NCBI RefSeq assembly: GCF_021228795.1
Contig: NZ_CP089309.1
Coordinates: 3,841,501 to 3,905,500 of the forward strand
Direction: 5' to 3'
From: Thiocapsa bogorovii
GTDB lineage: Bacteria > Pseudomonadota > Gammaproteobacteria > Chromatiales > Chromatiaceae
DNA: 64,000 bases
Below the pieces are notes generated by a model. It did not search any database. It saw only the letters and a list, made by a program, of their open reading frames with translations, and had not been told where the DNA came from. Shown here in pieces: positions 56,001-62,966 of the stretch; position 1 is the stretch's first letter, and each line of letters begins with the position of its first letter. A program made the translations under genes and the position numbers.

Positions 56001-57699
56001 CGACCCCGGCATGGAGCCGATCGTTCAGACCTCACGGATTCAGCTCGCGATCTCGTCCGTTCAGCTCTTTATTCAGCGAAGTCTGTTGAATCTCGAGCCT
56101 CTGGTCGATCCTTCCGCGATCAACGGCAAGCACTGGCAATGGATGAAGCGCTACCGCGTCTGGGAGGCGAACCGCAAGATCTTTCTCTTCCCTGAGAACT
56201 GGCTCGAGCCTGAATTCCGTGACGACAAGAGTCACCTCTTCGAGGAGATGGAGAGCGCGCTGCTGCAAGGCGACGTCTCGAACGACTTGGCCGAAGAGGT
56301 CTTGTTCAATTACCTGAGCAAGCTGGAAAGGCTCGCGCGTCTGGAGATCGTGACCATGTATTGCCAGGAGCAGCCGCTGTCTCCGGAATCCAACACACTG
56401 CATGTCATCGGACGCACCGAGAATCAGCCGCACGAGTACTTCTATCGGCGTTACGCCCAGCAGATGTGGACACCTTGGGAGCCCGTGACCACCGAGATCG
56501 AGGGTGACCACGTGGTGGCCGCCTTCTGGCGGGACAGGCTGCACCTGTTTTGGGTCACGTTTCTGGAGACCGCGGAGAAGAGTGCAACCAGCGACCCTTT
56601 CAAGGACAACGCGAAAGGGCTAGGAGAAACAACATCCAGCACACTGATCGCGCAAGCCACCGCGGCTGCACGACGAACAGTCGACGTCCAGTTGAATTGG
56701 GCCGAGTATTTTCAAGGCGAATGGAAAACGCCTGAAAACACAGGTTTGAGAAAACCACTGCGTGTCGACATCGGAGACATAGATCAGGCGTTCGACAAGG
56801 GCGAGATCTTCATCTTCGTCACCGAGGTCGAGAACGAAGACGCGGTGACGATCAACCTTCGTGGGGCGAACTTCTTTTATGGGATACCCGCACAAGATAG
56901 TACCGTTACGATGTCGGCTGCTCCACCACAAGACAACGCGACCGCCTTCCATCTGGTCACCAAGAGCAGCCCGCCGGAGATCTGGCCTGTGGCCGACTTG
57001 CCGAAGCGCCCCTACTCAGCGGGAAGCTCAGCGCTGATCCGCGAGGCGACCCAGCACACAAAGGGGCAAGGCGCGCTTATGATCACCTACGACGAAACGC
57101 TCGTGGAGGAGAACGGCAAGCAGGGCCAGCCCCAATCGGCGCGAAGTTCGATCCTATGCAAAGGATTTGGAGCCCCGAGGCTGGATCTCTTCTCGCTGCT
57201 GACATGCAGCAATGCGCTGCGATCGTTCCCGGACGAAATCGGCATGCTCGTCAGCCCTTTCTTCTATCAGAACCGCTGGCACGCCTTCTTCGTCGAACCG
57301 ACCCTGACAGAGACCAAGGTCGTCGACTGGAAGGAGTATGTCATCAGTCCTACGTTTCCCGATCCCATCCTGTTAGAAGATGCCTGGTGGAAAGAAATCC
57401 CCCTAAAGCCCGAGGTTCCATTGCAGAAACTGCCTTTGCCAGGCGCGGTGGGACCACTTGCCCGTTACAAGATAGAGATCGGTCAGGATTGGGTAACCGA
57501 TCCGACGACGGTCCTCGATTACAAGGGACAACTGATCGGAAAGGGTGGGGCACTCCTGCCGGAAGGAGGAGCGGAGGGATCGGCGCGTGGACGACCTTCC
57601 GTGGTGACCGATGTCCGGGAAGGGAATGGAAGGCGCATGATCGGCAGCAATGGCTTGCGGCCGGCTGACCTCGCAAGTCTGAAGTCCCCGGTTCGTTGA
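50053..57699 (+). CDS. Tc toxin TcA subunit, N-terminal half (TcA1)
   Basis: 2548 residues. Order: a peptidoglycan-binding-like domain (about 8-75; DRGEAVAELQQALVSLGLP), a transthyretin-like beta domain (about 88-170; GQGFPAGGVTVRLYSRGF), helical shell region with the VRP1-type motif FCDCEHCRSVLSPAAYFVDL (about 655), a PA14-like beta insertion (about 1585-1680), and the neuraminidase-like region with WMKRYRVWEANRKIFLFPEN (about 2030). The pore-forming C-terminal part of a normal TcA is missing here and is supplied by the next gene, as in two-gene TcA systems such as YenA1/YenA2. Confidence 0.88.
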   Translation: MRDTTHPLALNDRGEAVAELQQALVSLGLPIPRGETDEAAFGVGTENALLSFQTSANLRRTGITDADTEAALARAIGVVATGQYRAEGRIFSGQGFPAGGVTVRLYSRGFGDSKALIGQTETDGQGFYAVNYDLPGRSANLEVFMVSPDGAEVSLSSTRFNAERYEVLNLVAPAGAVPLAPEFERLSRDLQAHLGDAAEGRAGLADAQENGERQDLTLLHRATGWDARLIAMAATADRLGNELGIAPDAAYALCRVGLPTDRELLARVPTAAIGKALRKAVESGIVALDQDQIVEAEGHLRETAIETRRQERAPGALSTFGELLGKADSVEAKERALFEDLHFAREDAVVDLWEQARARGISENSIAALRLQGKLACLTFNNAELAASLQSDLDSPDDLTPLVDLDLDRAETWKAQLRGLGNRDREDALEDLIPPAYQGETPADRLDAYAADLARKVRVSFPTQVVRRLVERGDLSLGDGPQAGVASFLKNAADLGFELGQTRLSAFVEQNLDKVLSDDMTSAERTATVKEITRLQCLYQITPSNESLIAIAKLGFASADDVAAFTADEFRDRFGADFPSLDEARLVHEKAQQVTSVIYNFCTMAQQMASTPPTYVTSPSASQVTEAKNNLIKHYPSLETLFGSLDFCDCEHCRSVLSPAAYFVDLLQFLDPKPTVWTSFCHAWRRKHGQEAPYPFGDKAAYDRFDAEWKDGAPPIEKTPYEILIAHRPDLPHIQLTCENTQTALPYIDVVNEILEYYVAHGELAAGAAHNTGKDVTTAELLAEPQNVLSAAYDKLKTACYPLKLPFDLWLETARRFFDHFDTPLWQVLDLLRPTETLFDTTVAYAREAVFGEYLGLSPAQSALFANTEPLHWHLLYGYSEEADALKALTCAKTLSRRLDLSYKELVDLVQTSFVNPGLADLALVWKLGLEIGDVVQYFKVQGTPGYAAEQQAFEQRLGALDTTYQLQAGSTKKALEDLWKAGKFEDTLVLKDTSGLCDFGETYLRFVDGTDADALVLLKINLFVRLWKALGWSMEETDRALQVFLPKSLLPLNSADLGEALQTALIYLAHLKALVEKVEVGKNSRLKLLTLWFDLPTTGKQSLYAQLFLTPSVLKEDPAFDDPLGKYLSDSTRLLADHLGTLQGALNLTADDIRRILLDVDIDIAPLFSLTWSDLEGVLKDGAPPKALQTACKGKGVSLSTSAVVKTEIQDAKWRITDGQKQYVLTKTGATLLFYDAGDAPKLTLENVSLLYRYGLLSAGLNLSIRDLIRLKGLSGLDPFKPLCKTALAVITDDYALTQTLQFVEVAEKIKQSGFAVEDLEYLIRHRFDSTGDYRISAEPPFAVIKTLAAGLRNIDAEHAVPVDADSITDDWLQQELALVLSSDVAQQFFAMVKGTVVYEASEAEVLDANKLDPKSLAKFPAVQVSYDKQETTQRLRYLGVLTDTAKIALTAAIPSAVLNDLLARVQKAAKTFFDKHLKGFLSAADFDLLFGAGRPDAEKRKKIADAFLPYLRRKLSRQLAVQTLAADLKADASLVEALLTDSGEASGYLVPAGQPERLLSDPSDSSKPILDAFVTANTQGLTGAFYDSDDKLIETIHLDAADTGAKTTTGTAIKPAETSSAHLDGWIEVATTGTYCFLLALTPGAEAELGFDHLPDPLVRGKADTQATTTTELSGYLELKAGVPYHFTLDARNLDTSDVAVLVQSADMAKDALSKLRLYPAAGVERVKRASTLLAKTLQILQGLGLSERELRYFVTYQADFNNLDLGKLPTGATDDTAINAEALFGQFLRLADYAALKRELSAGTDDLIAIFEQARCSYPATAASLDKKTALFKDLCTRVASLTRRSTEMVQATAEHLGFATQSSSDGTTLSLLAPDFTHERGLERLWKVLQLVEKLGVSADTLARWTAIVGRTTPDTSRAAIANELKNAIKSRYTPESWQRIAQSIFDELRRLQRDALVAQVMHEEGFERMEELFEYFLIDPGMEPIVQTSRIQLAISSVQLFIQRSLLNLEPLVDPSAINGKHWQWMKRYRVWEANRKIFLFPENWLEPEFRDDKSHLFEEMESALLQGDVSNDLAEEVLFNYLSKLERLARLEIVTMYCQEQPLSPESNTLHVIGRTENQPHEYFYRRYAQQMWTPWEPVTTEIEGDHVVAAFWRDRLHLFWVTFLETAEKSATSDPFKDNAKGLGETTSSTLIAQATAAARRTVDVQLNWAEYFQGEWKTPENTGLRKPLRVDIGDIDQAFDKGEIFIFVTEVENEDAVTINLRGANFFYGIPAQDSTVTMSAAPPQDNATAFHLVTKSSPPEIWPVADLPKRPYSAGSSALIREATQHTKGQGALMITYDETLVEENGKQGQPQSARSSILCKGFGAPRLDLFSLLTCSNALRSFPDEIGMLVSPFFYQNRWHAFFVEPTLTETKVVDWKEYVISPTFPDPILLEDAWWKEIPLKPEVPLQKLPLPGAVGPLARYKIEIGQDWVTDPTTVLDYKGQLIGKGGALLPEGGAEGSARGRPSVVTDVREGNGRRMIGSNGLRPADLASLKSPVR

Positions 57700-57718
57700 A
57701 TCAAGCGGAGGCCCTTCG

Positions 57719-60700
57719 ATGACCGACAGTTTTCACACCTTCTTCGACGCCAAGGTCCTCCCCTTGATCGGCAAGCCACGGTTGGGAGGCTCGATCAGCG
57801 AACAGGTACGGGTCACCACCCGAAACCGCACGCTTAGTTATCGGTTCTATCCGCATTTCCACCCGTATGTGGAGGAGCTCGTTGGGCAGTTGGTGACAAG
57901 TTCCGTGAACGGCCTCCAGACCGTCGATACCAAGTATTGCCTATTGGCCACGCTGAGCGATGGCTGCATAGCCACGACCTCAAGCGGTGCCCAGATAACC
58001 CTGAGTGCCGGAACGTCCGCCAGACTCATCGCCGGGACGGTGCTTACACTCGGAGGCGATACCGCACTCCGAGTGTCGGGGAATCGTCTGGTCACCTGCG
58101 CCGACGGGAAGATGACGACGTTGGCGAAAGGCACATCGGTTACCGTGTCAAGCGGCACCGCGATCGAGACATTGGTCGGCAAGGCACTCACTCTCCAGCA
58201 GGCCGCCACGTTGTCCTTATCGGACGGACAGCCAAGACCGGTCCTCTCCGAGGAGATCTTCACCGCCGATCGGTACGATCCAGATCCCGTGCTGGTGCCG
58301 AACACGCCAGATTCGCCTCATCCGCTGAAGGACCTCGACTTCACGTCGAGCGGCGCCTACTCGGTCTACAACTGGGAGCTGTTCTACCACCTGCCGCTGA
58401 CTGTCGCCCTGCATCTAACCAAGAACCAGCGGTTCGCGGATGCACAACAGTGGCTGCATTACGTCTTCGACCCCACCGACGACAGCGATGGTCCGACCCC
58501 GGAGCGGTTCTGGAAGGTCAAGCCTTTCCAGACCACGGATGTCAAGCGGATCGAGGAGATCCTTGTCAATCTGTCCACCGGCGTCGACGAGAAGTTGCGA
58601 AAGGACACGATTAACAGCATCAATGCCTGGAAGGAGGCGCCATTCCGCCCCCACTTGGTTGCCCGCTATCGGCAGTCCGCGTACATGTTCAAGGCGGTGA
58701 TGGCCTATCTGGATAATCTCATCGATTGGGGAGATAGTCTCTATCGCCAGGACACTCGGGAGACTGTCAATGAAGCGCTGCAGCTCTACGTCCTGGCGGC
58801 GAACATCCTCGGTCCGAGACCGCAGGCCGTCCCGAAAAAGGGCTCGGTCCGCCCGCAAACCTACGCCAACCTGAGGCAGGACCTGGACAAGCTGGGGAAT
58901 GCCCTGCGCGAGCTCGAGGCCGACATCCCATTCGATCTCGCGCCTCGCCCCCGAGCGGCGACCGAGCTCACCGGTCAAACATCACTCGGCAGTTTCGGCA
59001 AGACGCTCTACTTTGGTGTCCCGCGCAACGACAAGCTGAGCGGTTACTGGGACACCGTCGCCGATCGCCTCTACAAGATCCGCAACAGTCTCAACATTCA
59101 GGGCATCTTCCGACAGCTACCGCTCTTCGAGCCCCCCATCGATCCGGGCCTCTTGGCGAAGGCGGCTGCCGCCGGGTTGGACATCGGCGCCATTCTCACC
59201 GGCCTGAATCAACCCTTGCCCTTGGTCCGTTTTCAGGTGCTGGTGCAGAAGGCCGCCGAGATCTGCCAAGAGGTGAAATCATTGGGCAACGGGCTGCTCG
59301 CAGCCATCGAGAAGGAAGACAACGAGCTCCTTGCGATTTTGCGTGCTAAGCATGAACGGGTTCTCTTGGGGCTGGCGGAAACCGTGAAGTACGCGCAGTG
59401 GCAGGAGGCGATTAAGTCCCGTGAGGCACTAGAGACCTCCTTTGACAATGCTGCGCAACGATTCATCTACTACGAGCGGCTCTTGGACGAACAACAGTCA
59501 GACGTAGAGAATAAAACCGACACAGCCCGATCGAGTCTTGGCGATCTCGAGACCGACGGCTTCGAGAAATCAAATACGTCTTTTGCATCGAAAGAACCTA
59601 CCGTCGAGTTACGCAGTATAGCCGTTGATATTGCACATGGGGTTTTTGAGAACGACCTTGCCGGCGGCAAGAAATTAAGTCAACACGAGCTTGACGAACT
59701 GAGGAAGCTGGAAGAGGCCCAAGAAGAAACCGAGGCAGCCACGCATTGGGACAAGGCGGCTGGGGGCATGGCGATCGTTCCTGATTTCGAATACGCATAC
59801 AAGCCCATGGGAAGCGGGTGGTCCTTTAGGGTGGGTAGAGCCAACATTATTGCTGCTTTGCAATTTGTTTCTAGTTTTTACAAAGCCGAGGCTCAAGAGC
59901 TCACTTTCGAGGCCGGAAAGTCCGCAAAAACCGGTTCCTACGCCACCCGCGAGCGGGAATATGCTTTTCAGAGTAATCTTGCCGCCGGGGAAATGACGCA
60001 GATTCTCAAACAACTGCGCGCGGCTCAAATCCGGGAGTACAGCGCGAAGCGGGACTGGACCAACCACCAGCAGCAGGTCCGCCACGCGGAGGAGATCGAA
60101 TATTTCATGACCGGTGAAAAGAACAAGGACTGGGCTTACAAGATCAGCCCCAAGCAGTCGAAGTCAGCGAACAAGGCCCTTTATGGCTGGATGAAGCGGG
60201 AAACGAAAGGGCTGTATGGGCAATGCTTCCAGCTCGCCTTCGATGTCGCCAAGAAGGCTGAGCGCGCGCTCCAGCACGAACTGGGCGATCCGAGCCGGAG
60301 CTACCTGCAGTTCGGTTATCTGGACGGAAACCAGGGCCTGCTGGCCGGCGAGAAGCTGTACCTGGATATCAAGCGCATGGAGATGGCTTACCATGATCTC
60401 AATCAGCGCGAGTACGAGATCACCAAACACGTCAGCCTGCGCCAGGTCGATCCTATCGAGCTGCTGAAGCTCCGCGCGACCGGGAGTTGCAGCGTCGAGT
60501 TGCCGGAATCGCTCTTCGACATGGATTGCCCCGGGCACTATTTCCGGCGGATCAAGTCGGTCGCCTTGACCATCCCCTGCGTCACCGGTCCCTATACCGG
60601 CGTCAACTGCACCCTGACCTTGCTGAGCAGCGCGATCCGCAAGAGCGCTCGACTGCTCTCTGATGGGGCCGGCAACGGCTATGCAAGAACAGGCCCCGAG

Positions 60701-61399
60701 GACGATCGCTTCAGCGATTACTACGGCAGCCTGCAATCCATCGTGGGCAGCAGCGGGCAGAACGACAGCGGACTGTTCGAAACGAATCTCCGGGACGAGC
60801 GCTATCTGCCGTTCGAGTACTCCGGCGCCATCGGTAAGTGGCAATTGTCTTTGCCTGCCGACCCAAGCAAGAAAGAGCCTTGCCAGTTTGACTACGATAC
60901 CATCTCGGATGTGATCCTCCATATCCGCTATACGGCCAGGGAGGGAGGCAGTTTGCTGCGCAAAAAAGCAATGAACAGCCTTGAGAAGCTGATCAATGAG
61001 GCCGAAGCTGCTGGCTCAGTGCGACTGTTCTCCGTGCGGCACGATTTCCCGAGCGCATGGGCCGAATTTAAGGCGGCTTCGATCCCAGCTAAAGGTTATG
61101 CCAAACTCGCTCTGGACATCAAGGCGGAGCATTACCCGTTCTGGAGCGGTGACAGCCTTAATGTCACAAAGTCCATCGAGCTCATTGCGAAGGGGCTCAC
61201 TAATTGCGATGTCAAGTTCATCACTGACGGGAAGGCGACCGTTGAGGAACTCAATGAAGATACACGTTTCGGAACCGATTGCGTATCGACGGTGCTGACA
61301 TCTAAGCCGCTTCCCAAGCCTTTCGGCCAGTTCGATGCCTTTCTCAGCCACAACTCGATGAAGGAGCTGTTTATCGCGGTGATTTGGGCCAAGGCATGA
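57719..61399 (+). CDS. Tc toxin TcA subunit, C-terminal half (TcA2: channel and TcB-binding domain)
   Basis: 1226 residues. Starts with the TcA segment RTLSYRFYPHFHPYVEELVG, then an unusual Ser/Thr/Gly-rich stretch (about 65-175), then GAYSVYNWELFYHLPLTVAL and WLHYVFDPT, which are typical TcA. A long helical channel region follows (about 500-960; KYAQWQEAIKSREALETSFD and YLDIKRMEMAYHDLNQREYE). The C-terminal TcB-binding domain carries SLFDMDCPGHYFRRIKSVAL and LPFEYSGAIGKWQLSLP. The gene starts 19 bp after TcA1 with GCGGAGG upstream, so the two halves are made together. Confidence 0.9.
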   Translation: MTDSFHTFFDAKVLPLIGKPRLGGSISEQVRVTTRNRTLSYRFYPHFHPYVEELVGQLVTSSVNGLQTVDTKYCLLATLSDGCIATTSSGAQITLSAGTSARLIAGTVLTLGGDTALRVSGNRLVTCADGKMTTLAKGTSVTVSSGTAIETLVGKALTLQQAATLSLSDGQPRPVLSEEIFTADRYDPDPVLVPNTPDSPHPLKDLDFTSSGAYSVYNWELFYHLPLTVALHLTKNQRFADAQQWLHYVFDPTDDSDGPTPERFWKVKPFQTTDVKRIEEILVNLSTGVDEKLRKDTINSINAWKEAPFRPHLVARYRQSAYMFKAVMAYLDNLIDWGDSLYRQDTRETVNEALQLYVLAANILGPRPQAVPKKGSVRPQTYANLRQDLDKLGNALRELEADIPFDLAPRPRAATELTGQTSLGSFGKTLYFGVPRNDKLSGYWDTVADRLYKIRNSLNIQGIFRQLPLFEPPIDPGLLAKAAAAGLDIGAILTGLNQPLPLVRFQVLVQKAAEICQEVKSLGNGLLAAIEKEDNELLAILRAKHERVLLGLAETVKYAQWQEAIKSREALETSFDNAAQRFIYYERLLDEQQSDVENKTDTARSSLGDLETDGFEKSNTSFASKEPTVELRSIAVDIAHGVFENDLAGGKKLSQHELDELRKLEEAQEETEAATHWDKAAGGMAIVPDFEYAYKPMGSGWSFRVGRANIIAALQFVSSFYKAEAQELTFEAGKSAKTGSYATREREYAFQSNLAAGEMTQILKQLRAAQIREYSAKRDWTNHQQQVRHAEEIEYFMTGEKNKDWAYKISPKQSKSANKALYGWMKRETKGLYGQCFQLAFDVAKKAERALQHELGDPSRSYLQFGYLDGNQGLLAGEKLYLDIKRMEMAYHDLNQREYEITKHVSLRQVDPIELLKLRATGSCSVELPESLFDMDCPGHYFRRIKSVALTIPCVTGPYTGVNCTLTLLSSAIRKSARLLSDGAGNGYARTGPEDDRFSDYYGSLQSIVGSSGQNDSGLFETNLRDERYLPFEYSGAIGKWQLSLPADPSKKEPCQFDYDTISDVILHIRYTAREGGSLLRKKAMNSLEKLINEAEAAGSVRLFSVRHDFPSAWAEFKAASIPAKGYAKLALDIKAEHYPFWSGDSLNVTKSIELIAKGLTNCDVKFITDGKATVEELNEDTRFGTDCVSTVLTSKPLPKPFGQFDAFLSHNSMKELFIAVIWAKA

Positions 61400-61400
61400 G

Positions 61401-62124
61401 GTGCGCGGGTTTGGCTGGGAAGCCCCGCGGAGGATTCCGCGCACAGAGACGTTTCTGTTCGAAAAGAAGCCTCTGTTTACACTGATGATCGGCTGGCTTT
61501 TCTGGGCGTTGTTTGCAGCGGCCTTTCCGGCCTGTCTCCAGGCGACGGAGAACCTGATCACGGCACCGACGGAGCCACTTCGACTCGCGCAGCGCGATGA
61601 AGAACCAAGCCGTGTCCGCGTCCCAGACGTGCGTGGGCGGAATATCACACAGGCGGAGGCCGTCATCCTCCGCGCGGGACTCTCCCCCGGCCGGATGACA
61701 CCGCAGGATTCGGATTGGGCAGATAACACGGTGCTGCGCCAGGACCCTGCTCCGGGGCAGCAGGTCCAACACGGTACGCCCGTCGGCTTGTAGTTCGCGA
61801 GACGATCCGTCGCGCGGGGCGTCCCAAGCGTCATCGGGCACCCGGTCTGGGAAGCGGAACGGATTCTTAAGGAAGCGGATCTCAGGATGCGCGAAGGGGG
61901 CCGAGAGCGATCGGACCGACCGGAGGACACCGTTGTCCGGCAGGAGCCAGGGCCTGGGGGATTTCGTCCGCCCGATGCGGTCGTCAACGTCTGGTTGGCA
62001 GTGCCCGACTTGGTCACGGTACCTAGCCTGGTGGGCAAGTCGGTCGAGACCGCCAATGCTCTGCTGGGCAAGGCCCTGCGGCTCGGGCAGCTATCGAGGC
62101 GGCCCTCCGAGACGCCGGAAGGCC
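61401..62124 (+). pseudogene. PASTA-repeat protein gene with in-frame TAG, truncated by IS66
   Basis: The frame encodes a hydrophobic signal or anchor (MIGWLFWALFAAAFPACLQA, from ATG 61485) and a first PASTA repeat (VRVPDVRGRNITQAEAVILR ... NTVLRQDPAPGQQV). It then meets TAG at 61791-61793. The same frame continues with a second repeat (GVPSVIGHPVWEAERILKEA) and the start of a third (VPSLVGKSVETANALLGKAL) before the IS66 end at 62125. PASTA domains bind peptidoglycan fragments or beta-lactams. The first part could still be translated as a 103-130-residue protein. Confidence 0.7.
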
Positions 62125-62208
62125 GTAAGCGTCCAGCGAAATACATCTATCCCGCGCACTGCGCGATCTGCAAGATGCCGCCATGTTCCACGCACCGAGG
62201 GGAAAAGC

Positions 62209-62568
62209 ATGGCAGAGAAGCGGCGCAGTCGCGAGCAGTGGCGGGAGTTGGTCCGGGGCTGGCCGGGCAGTGGTCTGACGCAGGCACAGTACTGCGAACA
62301 CCACGGCATTTCCACCGGGAGTCTGTCGCGGTGGCGGGCCGTCTTCGGCCGGGAGCACCAAGCGGGCGGCGGCCCGGCGCGATCCCGCGCCGAGGCGCCG
62401 TTATGCTTGCTGCCGGTGCAATTCAGTGAAGCCCTCGAGCCGGCGCGCCGTGATCGGGTGCTGACCGTCGTCTTCGGTGACGGCGTGCGCCTGGAGGTCC
62501 CGCCCGGATGCGATGGCGCCACACTCGCGCGGGTGGTGGATGTGCTCGCGCAGCGCACGACGGCATGA
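62209..62568 (+). CDS. tnpA: IS66 accessory protein TnpA
   Basis: 119 residues. Seen: the helix-turn-helix-like N-terminus RSREQWRELVRGWPGSGLTQ and YCEHHGISTGSLSRWRAVFG, followed by a variable linker and FGDGVRLEVPPGCDGATLAR near the end. This is the IS66 Orf1 pattern. GAGGGG lies upstream of ATG 62209. The stop overlaps the tnpB start (ATGA at 62565-62568). Confidence 0.9.
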   Translation: MAEKRRSREQWRELVRGWPGSGLTQAQYCEHHGISTGSLSRWRAVFGREHQAGGGPARSRAEAPLCLLPVQFSEALEPARRDRVLTVVFGDGVRLEVPPGCDGATLARVVDVLAQRTTA

Positions 62569-62918
62569 TCGGCTTCGGCGCACGCACGCAGGTGTATCTG
62601 GCTGCAGGGGCCACGGACATGCGCAAACAAATCGACGGTCTTGCGGCCTTGGTGGTCGATGTGCTGCAGGCCGATCCGTTCTCGGATCATCTGTTCGTCT
62701 TCTGTAATCGCAGCCGCGACAAGCTCAAGATTCTCTATTGGCACAACAACGGCTTTTGGCTGTGGTATCGGCGTTTGGAGCGCGAGCGGTTTTGGTGGCC
62801 GGCGCCGCAGAGCGTCACACCGGTCATGCTCTCGATCCGCGAATTGGGCTGGTTGCTCGAAGGGCTCGATCCGCGCCGTGTCAAAGCCCATCGGCGGGCT
62901 GAATTCGACCTGCTTTAA
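62565..62918 (+). CDS. tnpB: IS66 accessory protein TnpB
   Basis: 117 residues of the IS66 Orf2 family. Seen: the canonical VYLAAGATDMRKQIDGLAAL, FVFCNRSRDKLKILYWHNNG and FWLWYRRLERERFWWP. Length is standard. It is translationally coupled to tnpA. Required for transposition of IS66 elements, although its exact biochemical role is not settled. Confidence 0.95.
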   Translation: MIGFGARTQVYLAAGATDMRKQIDGLAALVVDVLQADPFSDHLFVFCNRSRDKLKILYWHNNGFWLWYRRLERERFWWPAPQSVTPVMLSIRELGWLLEGLDPRRVKAHRRAEFDLL

Positions 62919-62966
62919 ACGCGATGACGCTCGAATGAAGGTCGGTATTCCGGTATTATTCAGTTC

